Of a stretch of 64,000 nt of DNA, positions 10,263-20,996 are shown piece by piece; the stretch's first letter is position 1; every line of letters begins with the position of its first letter. The notes below the pieces were generated by a model. The model did not search any database. It saw only the letters and a list, made by a program, of their open reading frames with translations, and was not told where the DNA came from. The translations under genes and the position numbers were made by a program. This stretch comes from Neckera pumila. Its lineage: Eukaryota > Streptophyta > Bryopsida > Hypnales > Neckeraceae. Location of the stretch: positions 20,333,823 through 20,397,822 of the forward strand of contig OZ018408.1 in assembly GCA_963969595.1 (NCBI GenBank), read 5' to 3'.

Positions 10263-12678
10263 ATGGGTCGTTCGCCAATATTACTAGGAGCGACTATGAG
10301 GAAGCTCATAGTATACTGCGAAGCAATGAAAGGAAAATCTAACTGCGTGTGCTCGCCGGGTCAGGAAGCATTGACAGAGGTCCGTCAGAATTTTTCAGAT
10401 TTCCAATTGAACTTCTTTTCTCCCGAAGGTAAACCTAAACCCAAATCGATCACCACATGCACACTAGTACAGAAGTTAAGGGCGAGATTGCAGTGCTTTA
10501 ATTTTACTTTGCAATGACTTTGAAATAAAATTTTCAAGCCGTGTGTTTTGGACAAAGCACGTTCCAATACAAATCCTTTGTGAATTAACTGCTGACATGT
10601 TGCATCCGCTACTTCCTCTTGCATCCGCTACTTCCTCTTCCTCTTCCTCTTAGTTTTAGGGAACAGGACGGCATGCGCGGACACTCCAAGGAAATCTATG
10701 CACAGGAGAATTCGAAAGTGAGACAGGCTAATACCGTAATTCATACAAATGCTCTGCGCGATAACAGTGGAATCGCCCAGTGAGCGACACATATGCGTTT
10801 TACACACGGTGGATTGGAAATAACTTGAGCAGCTCATTGTGGTTCCTGTAATGTAGAATCCAATCACGGAAGGCTAGTACGGGAGGCTGATGTTGCAATA
10901 GTTTTGTCAACAGTTTTGCAATGACCGTCAGAAACCTACCTACAGTTTTGCAATGGTTTAGTAATGACTGCGCAGCGTCTTCGCAATTATCTGAGATTGC
11001 AACAGTTTTTGCAGCAGTTTAGGCGTAGATATGCATTGGTACAGTGTCCAAGTTAAGACTTTTGCAATGGTTCGCAATAGACCATAAGCTTTTAGCAAAG
11101 TGTGGAAGGGGTACAACTAAATGGTGTGCGAACTAAGTGTTGATGTGTTGCAAAACTGTTCCTTCCTGTTGTAGCTAATTAAAGTGCTTTTCTGACGGAC
11201 CTGCTTGTGCGCAGGGCGTTTTCTCGTGTCGGAGACCAATAACCATCGCCATGAGAAGGTCGATGTGAAGAGAGTTGCCACGGAGATTCAAGAGAATGAC
11301 TTACTGCCAGAGATTTACGTCCCAGGACCGTCGCCCATATCATGGCGGCCGGGCATGCGGGTCGTGGATGCCACTTTCTTCCGTCATCTGTATAGCAAGT
11401 GCGACTTCTGTACTTATTTCACCAGCGACATTGGAGCATTGGCATGTCAATGTCCACATTGTAGTCGCGATAACTGGACTTCGCCCGGGCTGTACATTGC
11501 CCAGATGAGGAGGCCTGAGCAGCCCAAGCACTCAGTTTGGTATCGGTCGGCTCCTACCACATACTCAGTAACATTCATGGTCACTGATGACCTTGAATCT
11601 TATCCTCTGTCTCACCACAAGGATATGTGCCACACGTCGGACTTCCTGTCCAAGAGGAAGTTGCGTGAAACTGAAGAAGACACGGAGGTCGGTGATTGTC
11701 TCAGCCCAGATAAGGTAATGGAAAGCCTCCATTCACCTTACAGTAATATGGGAGATCTACACAAAATAGTGAAATTGGGTTGCCTCAACAATTAGGTTGC
11801 CTTCACTGATAGAAGTTAGCTCATGAGCCATTCCTTGTCCACATGGAGGCGCATGCAGTTTTCTAAACCCGAGCCACGCACAGTGCACCAATCCATACAA
11901 CACACATAGTTCCTTGATTACTGCATCCTTCTGGAGTGATTGTACGCATTTATATAGTGTTGAATGTCAAGAAATTAGTATGGGGCAACCTAATTTCACT
12001 ATTTTGTGTAGGTTCCATTAAGCAGGTTTACGGACTTTGAACCAATTCTTACAACAATCCAGAAACTGGCATCATCTTAAATTTTGCACTATCATTTTCT
12101 GTCCAGCTAAGAAATCAATTACAAAAAAACAAATGTCAATAGATTAAGTATCTTCATACTGAACAGAAGGCAAAGCTAACCTGTATGGTCCATAGAGCCT
12201 CGAATATATTTTATGGTTTAATGTTTAGTGGAGCCTCAGGTACCTTAGTATTTAATGAAATTCCAGTTCACCACATCTGAAGATTTACTCCTGGTTGATC
12301 TCGACGTTGAGCCTGTTGTATATGTCTGCTAGGAGTCGCAGTTCATGCTCGTGCTGTGTACGTTGTGTTAAATGCTGCGTAGTTGTGGATGGCTTCTGAA
12401 ATTGCTCATACACATGTGAATATGTGGTTGAAGGTGTTGAAGAAGCTTGGGACGTGGGAAGATCTAATTTGACGAGCTGAACCGCCACTTACCAAACGCA
12501 AAGATTGTGCACGAAGCTCAGAATAGGAAAGCTCGATTGGGACTTCAACCATCAGTCTTGCTTGTTTTGTCAGATGTCAAGCTTTGGGCACTTCAAGGAA
12601 GCTAGCTTGCTTCCTCCAAGAACTGGAGGCTCGCTGAGTATTAGTGAAGCTGTAAGATATCTTATAGCTTGGTTTTGA
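10263..12678 (+). CDS. DUF674-like protein, copy I (three-exon model, possibly incomplete 3')
   Basis: Proposed exons are 10,263-10,428, 11,215-11,714 and 12,574-12,678 (stop TGA), giving 256 residues. The joins keep phase: a GT donor after GAAG, acceptor GCAG, then donor GTAATG and acceptor TTTGTCAG. The start ATG (MGRSP...) is conserved in copy II. Exon 1 resembles the DUF674 N-terminus (a 'KLIVYCEA' strand). Exon 2 has a zinc-ribbon-like CX2C-X13-CX2C (CDFC...CPHC) followed by VTDDLESYPLS, like the 'MVTDDLxVxPxS' signature of DUF674 (PF05056). The function of this plant family is unknown. DUF674 proteins are usually longer and built of repeated halves, so the gene may continue to the exon at about 14.3-14.5 kb; exon 3 may then use the GTAAGA donor after SISEA instead of the stop. 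MITE E2 lies in intron 2. Exons and splice sites are read directly; the family call is from memory of motifs. Confidence 0.6.
11760..12008 (+). mobile_element. MITE family E, copy E2 (TA target)
   Basis: A 249-bp element with inverted ends CACAAAATAGTGAAATT. It sits between CTA and TAGG where the paralogous site in copy II (25,968-25,973) reads CTAGG uninterrupted, so the target duplication is TA. Two TTAGGTTGCC-type repeats lie inside the left end. It is in intron 2 of the DUF674-like gene, 45 bp after the donor. The TA target suggests Tc1/mariner-type mobilisation; there is no coding capacity. Confidence 0.88.
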
Positions 12679-13680
12679 CAATGTCGAAGAGTACAGTAGC
12701 GGTACAAATGTAAAGTTTTCTTCCCATCCTCTGGCAGTGGGCTTGTAATCTGGCAGAAGTTTTTTACATGAAAGTTAAGACTGCAAATGTGGAATCACAA
12801 TCTTGTGACTACAAATGCGTACTTTCATTTTGATTTACTAGCTATTTCCTTTGGATCACAATCTTGAATTTCCTGTGAGTTGTATCTTAAATTTTTTGCT
12901 ACTGTGGGGATTTGGTGCTCTGGAGATTTTGGGATATTTTTGGAAATCGACGGGATGTTTCACACAGGGTAAATTTACACCAAAAATAGACCGAAGCTTT
13001 GTTCTCGGTTAGAAGCTGCAAGTCTCCAGCCAGCTTAACAAGATACAAACCACGTTTTTCTGCAATTGACCTTGCGGTGCTTCCATCTAATAGACGTGAA
13101 ATAAAGTAGACTTGCATCAAAAAATAATCTAAATCCAAAATGGGACACTGGACATGTTCCAAAATGTCTAATGTGTTACATCCGCTTTAGTATGACACAA
13201 CCTTGGAGGATATATGAGTTTCTAAATACACTCACTTGTGCACAAACTTGAAATGTAAAGGATGTCCAATCATATGCTTATAGAACGTGACAGAGTTTAT
13301 ATATGGAATGCACAATTACAAATTGAGTGATAACAGAGGGCTGCTATCATTTCTGATGCTCGTCTCTCTTAATATTTGGAGAACCTCTTCCTTCTTTACA
13401 TTCATTGGACACTACTAGAAACAAATTGCCAGGAGTCCTACGAATGCTCAAGAAAACTGAATGTCAAAACATGAGGATCATTGCAATCTTTCGAACTTTC
13501 CCTCAATCCTCCCTTGTCAGCTCTCTCTGGTGTTTTGGGAAAGGGAGTTTATGGCAGCTGTAGTCAAGTTGCACACCTCCCATTTGTCACTCGTTGAAGC
13601 CATCTGCACAGATATCTATGAGTACAAGGGCATTTTCATCATGCGAGTCCTCACACACGGGAACTCTTAGCTCATCTCTA

Positions 13681-13751
13681 CACTAAAGAGTTTTTTATAG
13701 TGTCAAAGGTTGAGAAATTAGTAAGGGGGAACCTAATTTCACTATTTAGTG
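13681..13751 (+). mobile_element. MITE family E, copy E3 (short deletion derivative)
   Basis: It begins TA-CACTAAA and ends CACTATTTAGTG, with an internal segment (ATAGTGTCAA...GAAATTAG) matching the right part of E1 and E2. It is only about 71 bp, so most of the left half is missing. The flank (GAGTTTGACATGTGATG) also follows copy E4 in segment II, so the two occupy the same paralogous position. Confidence 0.7.
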
Positions 13752-14269
13752 GAGTTTGACATGTGATGTCATGTTTGATAAAGTGGATGATTTGAGTGAA
13801 GTTTGTTTTCAGGTGTGTCATTTAACCTCAAATCTGTACCAATCCTAAGGTAGAGGTACCTATTTACGATAACTTAAGCATTTCAACATTTCAGCCTGTA
13901 GGATACGGGAAATTCATTGAGAAATCGAGTTCATTGTGTGCAAACATAAGTTGAGGAAGATTGCAAAAAAAAAAGATACTTTTTTTCTAAGAATGAATAT
14001 TTTTTTCAATATATATATGGATTTTTAATTTGAACCCACTCTAGTCTCATAAACTCACCTATTTACGGTTAGCTTTGGCGCTTCTCCCTACGTAAGGAGG
14101 GAAGAGAAATGAGTGGACGAGAAGGTACAAAGCGAGAATTTTTTTCAACGAAACAATGCATCCAACTATTGTCAACAGTAGGTCACCCTATAAAGCCATT
14201 ATGCCATTATGAGGGTTGTTCCAAATACGGACATCTACCTTACTACTTTGAAACCTCTGGGCACTTCAA

Positions 14270-14488
14270 CATTACAGTTCTCATGCTGTGAGACGCACCA
14301 TTTTAAAGCATATGAAATGTGCGTGTACCAGTTCAATTAGCATCTGGACACTTCCTGAAGAGTCAAGAGTCATAATCTTGATCCCACAGAAACTGGGCCG
14401 GGGCTTTTTGAAAGTGTATGAAGGCCCATTTGTGTGTGTCAATGATGACAGGAAATGGGATGATGGAAACAGTGGGATTGGAAAGTGA
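14270..14488 (+). CDS. Candidate downstream exon of DUF674-like gene, copy I
   Basis: The reading frame ending in TGA at 14,486-14,488 encodes SISIWTLPEES, then LGRGFLKVYEGPFVCVNDD. Copy II has the same peptide with few changes (27,870-28,025). The GFLK...VNDD stretch resembles the GFVK...MVTDDL segment of DUF674 repeats, so this could be part of a second repeat. I could not fix the splice acceptor; in-frame stops lie upstream in copy I. The gene may be broken here, or the acceptor may lie between 14,290 and 14,335. Confidence 0.4.
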   Translation, partial: HYSSHAVRRTILKHMKCACTSSISIWTLPEESRVIILIPQKLGRGFLKVYEGPFVCVNDDRKWDDGNSGIGK

Positions 14489-16250
14489 TTGAGAGGAGGA
14501 TGAAATTTGCACCTGCACTCATAAGTGTTTTGTACAACTGAGAACCACATTCAATTCCAACATAATCAGTTCTTCCATTTGAAAATGTGAGGAACACATC
14601 TTTCCAAGTGCACTATTAAATATGCAGTGTGTCATCTTATTAATCATGACACCTTGCAGCTTCGCTGAAAGTCAGTTTTGTTATACTGGCAGAAATTCAT
14701 GAAATTACCACTTTTCCAGAGGCGTATAGAGACTCAAACCTATATTGAGAATTGTAGTTTTGTTAAGAAATTAGTGGATTTGAATGCCACAATTTTGAAG
14801 CTCTGGATCCTGCTAATATAACAAAATTGACATTGTTGGTGTAAGATGTGAATTGAAAGCATGCACTGACCCTGGAAGGTGACAAATCGGTGAGGAAATC
14901 ATATTGGCTCGGACTAGAAGCAATGGCGCCTGGAATCCAAGGCTGTAGGAGTAATTACATAAATGCAGCTGCTTGAAAACCTAAATTGACAAGTGATTGG
15001 AGTCTGGCCGTTGTAACATTTTGTAGCTTGATTCAAGGTGTGCCCCCCCTATCTGTTAAGATACTGCACTCACGATTGGAAGTATTATTTGTCCTTGTTT
15101 CTACAACCACTCATATTCAGATTCAACCCCAGAAATCGATATCTACCATGAAATAATAGTGTATAATTGCTGGGAGAATAATCTTCAGTTGTGATACTTC
15201 TTGGAAATGGTTTACTTGACCAGTGCAGATCATTTCTTGGGAAACACAATCACAAGATTCATGCGTTGTTGCAAGATGTGTACACAGTTTGAAATTCTGA
15301 ATAAGCTTGGCAGGTAACCCACGTAAACAGAAAATATTTGCGCCTTACCAAAGTTGTCAATCCAGCCAAAAGTCCTTCCAGAATCCACTCACTGGTCAGG
15401 CTGCAAAGTTTCGAAGAAGTTTTCCAGTTTGTATGAATTCTAAATACGGGAATGCATACACAGTCTATCAGACACTATCTGAGGTCTACCTCATCTTGTT
15501 TCCTCATGTGGCAAAAATTGGTATCTACTTTTCTCTTCAATTGTGGAAAAGAGAAAATACTACTTGACAAGGTGAGATTTATTGAATCTATAACTGAGCA
15601 TGGCCTCCTTTTCACTTCAAATGCGCAAATGAAGACTCTCTTGCTAGCTCTTCAATCAAATTGCCTCCATTTCACCCTTTGGAGTTCCACACACCGCTTT
15701 TCAATATACTCTTCAGTGGAAGGTGACCGATTGGTCCTCACTCCTCAGAACTTCCATGAGACCAGACACAAGCAGTCATTCTCACCTGATCCAAAACCCA
15801 TTAATGTTCTGACACTCATTTCCCAACATTTCAAGGAGACTAAAAATCCTCATGAGATTGAGCTCCCTGCTTTTGAGCTTTGTTTCTTTGCACGTACCAG
15901 TAATGCCGGTTCAGCTACTAGTTGGACATCGGCAGCTGAGATGACCATCTGCTGAGCAGCACCACCGGCACGCGCAACAGCATGAATCCACATTTGAGCT
16001 CCTCGAAATTGAAAAAGTTACTGAAGAGAAACACCAACATTCGGTTGATTGGGTTTCCGTTGTGGTGCTGACTTATATCCAATATTGTCTTCGCCTAAAA
16101 TGATGCTACCAGAACATTCTTAAACCGGAGCCTAGCTAGGGTTAATTAACTTTGGCTGGAATGTATTACCGCTACAAAGTTCACACAAAACCAGGAACAA
16201 AGTGGGTACTGCAGAAGACCTTAATGGACTTCGCAATTCAGGTCACATAC
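14489..16250. other. Duplicated region with unassigned short frames
   Basis: Shared with copy II (about 28,026-29,687). Small open frames are conserved between the copies: TVYQTLSEV at about 15,470 (plus), and on the minus strand near 15,915-16,005 a frame reading GAQMWIHAVARAGGAAQQ ending at a good donor (GTACGT). The minus-strand peptide could be an exon of the same transcript as the L18a-like fragment, but frames upstream of it differ between copies. I assign no product. Confidence 0.35.
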
Positions 16251-16685
16251 TCAAGAAATTAAGACGGCTATTCCTTTGTGCTGCAATGAAAGAACGAAAA
16301 GAGCGATGGCTAATGCCACAGTATTCATTATTGCAGCAACAGCACATGCTGCTAGAAATGGTCGCTCCCTTGGATCGCTTTCACGCTTAGTCTTGAACAA
16401 ACGAAATTTGCTATAGTACCAGAACAAGTGAAAGAAGAAGCCCGGCAGAAATGAGAACTGTCCAATGCCAAACCCACAGCAAGGGAGAGACCGGTCAAAT
16501 ATGCCAACAGAAGGATGAGACTCTGATCTCGGCACTGTCTTGTTCAGGGCACAGTAACGCTTCGTAAGGGCCTCCAGCACTTCGTTGCTTTCCTTTCTCC
16601 ATATCACTGCCAGATGCTTTGAGCTCCATGTAAGAAACCGCTCAAAATTCCCCCCTGCCTTGCATCCTTTAGTTGCCTGATTCAT
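16251..16685 (-). pseudogene. 60S ribosomal protein L18a-like membrane protein fragment, copy I
   Basis: The minus-strand frame of 144 codons contains SLPCCGFGIGQFSFLPGFFF, then DPRERPFLAACAVAA and a hydrophobic run ending ALAIALFVL. This order matches the plant 'RPL18a-like' small membrane family, whose C-terminal core is a CCG(I/L)G(I/F)G helix, WY, R-E-(K/R)-P and a second helix. These proteins are not ribosomal subunits and their role is poorly defined. The proline-rich N-terminus usual for the family is missing, and the sequence before residue 50 is not recognisable, so this is a partial exon or relic. Copy II keeps only the last 30 or so residues before the duplication breakpoint. Confidence 0.5.
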
Positions 16686-16689
16686 ATCT

Positions 16690-17785
16690 CCTATCCAGAG
16701 GGTGAGCCAGAGAATTGTTACGATATGACGGTAGAAAATGTTATGAAGATGCCAATATGCAATGTTAAAAGAAGAGGCTAATCGCCACTGTCTCTACCCC
16801 AGATAAAAAATTAATGCGTAATTTCCATATGTCTCTTTCCACATAATCCTCAGTATTGTTCAATCAATCCTCTGTCTAGCCCTCAAAAATCTACTCGACA
16901 ACCTTACTTAGAATACCGCTACCGATATTCCTATTACCACTTGCTGTGTTTCCATGTATTAGAGATAAGAAATTTCATTCTTTGAAATGACGAACCCCTA
17001 ATTTGCTACGATTGTTATTAGCATGCCTCATTTTCATTAGAGACCAGAACTTTCTACATTTTGGATCAGTGGAACAATGAACTTGGCTTTGGGGACATTT
17101 ACTTACTGCATGTCCCGGAAAAAATCAAAGCAAGACGTTCGTTGACCAAGGCAATAGCATGTGAGTGTAAAGATAAGAAGTGCACGCAGAAGATTGGTGC
17201 AACACTAAGGCAGTGGATACATGGATTGTTTAGCATGTCTCCTCCACTGGGCTATCCCTAACCTCACGTCCTTGCCAAGCCAAGTCAATTCTTACTGATC
17301 ATCCTGCATCGTGCAACTCCAGTATTGCATTTTTCAGCTTCATTTTTCAGCATTTTTCAACTTCATTCGCATTTTGCATGTTTTATTTATTTATATAGAT
17401 GTAAATAATTGCATCACTCCAATGAAAATTGCTTTCTACATTGCCCAAAATAAATGAGAAAAATTCCTTGGTCAGCTCTTTTCATTTGTTGCCTTTGCCA
17501 CACAACAACTCACAATGTTTAGTATATTATCTTTTGAATTGAAGTATTGAATTTTTTTGGGTGGCATACTCTATCTTTGTTTCAGATAGTAGTTGCAATT
17601 GAATGTGGCCTTGCCAATTTTGACTTCTTGCATTGCATAGTATTTGCTTTTGTCTAAATTGAGATGGAAATGTGTGCAAAATGGTTGTGAAGTCTGACTA
17701 CTTTTGTGCTTGTTGATTACTTGGTAGCTAACTTTTGTTTACACTGATGTGCATGTTTGTAGTGGTCCAGTATGTGAATGATTAA
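16690..17785. other. Unassigned region right of copy I
   Basis: No firm gene. A plus-strand frame at 17,061-17,261 (66 codons, with a CECKDKKC stretch) could be an exon but matches nothing I know. From 17,330 the DNA is AT-rich. Confidence 0.35.
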
Positions 17786-17787
17786 TA

Positions 17788-17868
17788 CTCCCTCCGTTTG
17801 GAAATAGTGCATCCATTCTGAGCGCTATTGCTTTGTGAAATGGATACACTACTTCCAAACGGAGGGAG
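17788..17868. mobile_element. Stowaway-type MITE
   Basis: An 81-bp element that begins CTCCCTCCGTTTGGAA and ends with the inverse, flanked by TA on each side (17,786-17,787 and 17,869-17,870). The two arms match over about 30 bp with a few mismatches. The CTCCCTCCGT terminus with a TA target is the hallmark of plant Stowaway elements (Tc1/mariner). It is close to a pure hairpin, with a very short unpaired centre. Confidence 0.92.
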
Positions 17869-17870
17869 TA

Positions 17871-18953
17871 CATATCATTCTTGTAGTTCTCCAGTGATGA
17901 TGATATGATGTATTTTGAACTTAGGATTGTCACTAGTAGTGTCTTATTAGAAGTGGGGAGAGTCCAAATATAGAGTTCCCTTAATATTCGGCAACAAAAA
18001 ATCTAGAAACTTTGTAAATAAAACAAGGGCTTTTAAATTCAAATTAGAAAATATTCTTCAAATATTAGAAACATTTCAAAGAATATTTCTATTTCAAGCA
18101 TGTTATTTATAGCCCCCTCAAAATACCCCTTGGACATTTCTAGTTATTAAAGTACACAAAGAGTGAAACCTAAGAAGAAGCCTTGTGCAATCGCAAGCAA
18201 CTGAGAGTAGCAGCAAATGTGATCTAGGATCCTTCCAACATTGCAACCGCTTGCACAATTTGTGCCTTCTAGCGTTTCTACAGCAGCATACACACTACAA
18301 TATTTTTGCAACCTGAAGCCCATCCCTTGCCCTGTACACAAAGAGTCCAAGTTGTAGCAGGAGCCCTTTCAGTAACCTTCATGATTTGGAATTTTTATAG
18401 CAATTGCGGTCAGATTTGTCTCCCAAATTTGCTTTCCTTCTATGTGAATTATGTTGATCGTTTTTAGGTTCCCCATTTGTTGAATGGTAGTTCAAATTTT
18501 GGACCACATCCTTTGTGGGTGTTTATTTATTCACCCTTGGTAAATAGACGTACACAACTAGGTTCTAGATTTCTACAAAAAAGTCTATTCTAAATGGATG
18601 CCTAGGCGTAGGTCGATTGTGCCTTACAAGCAATGGATCTTTTCTAATATTTGAACATCCAAACCACTTGCAAAAGACCCCAAAAGTTATAATCTATTGT
18701 TAACAATGACTAGGGTCTCCTAACTAATTAGGCCGCAAGGATCTTAGAGTCTAATAGGTTGCAATCTAATTTTAATAATCCTAGGTTGCTGAAGGCTTCA
18801 TGCCATTTTCCAAAACCTAAAATTCACTGAAAACCAACATTCATAGCAAAAGTTATGCACGGATGAAGTTTGATTGCTAATCGGTATCTCAAACTTCATC
18901 CATGATTTTGTAACGGTTCTCAATTTCAAATTGACGCAATATTTTGTTGAGGT
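17871..18953. other. Unassigned region
   Basis: Mixed AT-rich DNA with no supported gene. A minus-strand frame at 18,147-18,350 has no homology or splice support. Confidence 0.35.
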
Positions 18954-20043
18954 TCCCTAAAGGACCAAACGGCATTTTTTGGCAATATACCAATTTTGGG
19001 CAGCTCACTACGAATGGAAATTTTATTTTTATTCTTTGAAAATTTCACACAACATGTGTCCAAGGAGTAGCTTTCAGGCCCAACAATTTTCAAAACTTTT
19101 GACTACATGGTTAAAAAGTTATTAGATAATATGTCATTTTCAATGGTTGGCGGGCAGCTCAAAAGTTTTTTGAAAAATCACTTTTTAAAAAAATAAAAAA
19201 ATTTGAAATTAGCTCTTTAGATTTATATATACGTATAAAGCTTTGAATTATTCCATTTTGATTTATGAGATGAAAATTATGAGGTGTTCTAGTTATGGAT
19301 TCCCTATTCTAAAATAAACTTTGAAGTCCTTTATGTAACTCAATTTTTAATATTTTTTGAAAAAAGAAGAAGCATAGGATGTATATTGTTTATTGCAACA
19401 TTACAATTGTTGGGATTGACATTTTTCAATTCCATAATTAAATTCTTAACAGTTTCGGTTTTTGAATCGTTCTCTACTCACTACAAGGGAGCAGTGTCAA
19501 TTCGGACATTTTTTTGTCAATTTTTTGTCAATTTGGACGTTATTTTGTCAATTATCTGTCAATTTGGACATTTTTATGACAAGATTCTGTCAATTCGGAC
19601 ATTTTAGTCAATTAGGACGTGTCAATTTGGACACTGTTTTCTTGTAGTGACTTCTTTCAATAACGTATTTTTTTCCTATATGTTGTTCAATTCCAAATGA
19701 TCTGAAATTTTTCAAGCATGTAGCCAACTTGCTTTGAAGAATGAATCCAAAGAGCAACCACCATTTTGGACATTTTTTCATTTAAATGTGACCTTGTGAA
19801 GTGCAGCTGCTTGGTTTTTTGCAGGGCCAAAAAAAGGGTTCTTGTCAATTCAAATGCCAATATCTTGCAATTTGCAAGGTGAAAAATTCTGAAATTTTTT
19901 CTACATATTTTCAAACAAGTTTACTACATGATCCTATGGTTACATGTGTCCAAAAACGTTTTTCTTCTCAAATTTGATACTTGTACTAAAAATGGCAATT
20001 TTGGAGTGTTTTTGGTAAAAACATAGTCTCCAACCTTTAGGGG
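18954..20043 (+). mobile_element. TTAA element C3, interrupted by a CACTA MITE
   Basis: A subfamily C element. The left end TCCCTAAAGGACC lacks a clear TTAA (flank mutated); the right end CTTTAGGGG is followed by TTAA 20,044-20,047. Without the 171-bp CACTA insert and its 3-bp duplication it is about 916 bp, like the other C copies. A minus-strand 75-codon frame (19,687-19,914) resembles those of C1 and C5. Confidence 0.85.
19479..19649. mobile_element. CACTA-type MITE with internal GTCAATT repeats (TSD ACT)
   Basis: It starts CACTACAAG and ends CTTGTAGTG, the terminus typical of En/Spm (CACTA) elements, and is flanked by ACT on both sides (19,476-19,478 and 19,650-19,652). Other C elements show the uninterrupted sequence at the same place. 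Its 171 bp are almost filled by at least six copies of TGTCAATT(T/C)GGAC, some ending ATTTTT. Confidence 0.88.
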
Positions 20044-20047
20044 TTAA

Positions 20048-20259
20048 GTAAGGTTTTAAATATAGACAGTCCTAGACACAAGGTTTTAAGTAATGACCTT
20101 TAAAGCAATTTTCAGCAAAATTTTACTAAAAACACATGTATTTTTAATAAGGTCATTAAAAATACCTTTTTGAAGATGGCCTTAAAGGTCATTACTCAAA
20201 ATCTTATGTCTAGGACTATACTTAAAAATTCACTTAAAATATCCCATTCTCTTGTAGTG
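20048..20259. mobile_element. CACTA-type palindromic MITE, left end missing
   Basis: The right arm ends CTCTTGTAGTG and pairs with the left arm (GTCCTAGACA...TAATGACCTT). It is related to the complete copy at 20,997-21,211. The outer 20 or so bases of the left arm are absent: the sequence abuts the TTAA that ends C3, and that TTAA aligns with a TTAA inside the arm. This fits C3 having inserted into the MITE, but the rest of the arm is not found left of C3. Confidence 0.65.
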
Positions 20260-20996
20260 AATGTGCCTAAGGGTCATTGCAAGAAACACTTGTCCTTTTT
20301 GGTGTCCCCTTGACCTTGGACACATACACTTTTGCTCATAACTTTTACGTTGTGTGTCATTTTCTCATGAAATTTGAAATGAAGGTACATGTGGTAGTTT
20401 CAAACATTGTGTAATTTTTTCCAACTTTTTCCAATTATTTTACTATTTTTAAACTGCCCCCAATTGGATGTTTATTTTAGCCATTTTGGAGGTTTTTAGT
20501 ACTATTTCCAATTCAAAAATGCAAATTTCAAGGTAAAAATTGGTGTGCAAAGATTTATACTATGGTTACACAAGCCTACAAAGAAAAATTTCAAAAACAA
20601 TAAAGTGTCCACCTTCCACATATGCTCAAAATGTACGACCTTTGCGCATGTGCAGAGAATACAATTTTGTTTTCCCAAAATATAAAAATGGTTGAGGAGA
20701 AGCACCTTCAAGTTAGGAAAAATGCCTTTATTTTATTTTTTTTATTTTTATTTTTTACTATTTTCTAAAAATAAAATCCCAAACTATGTACATTTTCTTG
20801 CATTTTCCATCACTCTTAGAATGTGCATAACTTTAAGAGATAAATTGTTTTAGGTCTAAATTTTCACATATATACTATTCTGAATACTTTATAAATTATC
20901 CATATTTTAATTTATTTAAAAATTATTATTCCAAAAGTCACAGTACTCCAATACTGAGGCCGTTTTGAGCCAAAACTGGCCAGGTGTTTCTTGCAA
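20260..20996. other. Unassigned AT-rich stretch
   Basis: Nothing recognised. A minus-strand frame of 69 codons (20,502-20,711) has no support. Confidence 0.35.

Larger units (their letters stand above)
4795..16405 (+). repeat. Segmental duplication, copy I
   Basis: This segment aligns in order with 21,215-29,812 (copy II). Shared landmarks are the 'ataaataacaatagta' block (4,828 / 21,244), the block near 8,240 / 21,820, exon 1 of the DUF674-like gene (10,263 / 24,535), its exon 2 (11,215 / 25,421), a later exon (14,330 / 27,870) and an L18a-like fragment on the minus strand (16,251 / 29,688). Copy I is longer mainly because it holds five insertions absent from copy II (C0, C1, B1, A1, E2). 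Outside these, base identity looks high by eye, but I have not computed it. Confidence 0.85.

Noticed and set aside
11205..11795. Treating the 196-codon open frame as a single-exon gene
   Set aside because: Its first codons lie in the splice acceptor, and its last 27 follow a conserved GTAATG donor and run into MITE E2; the spliced model agrees better with copies II and III.
15307..15955. Two overlapping plus frames (86 and 167 codons) as genes
   Set aside because: Only short pieces are conserved with copy II and the frames shift between copies; no family recognised.
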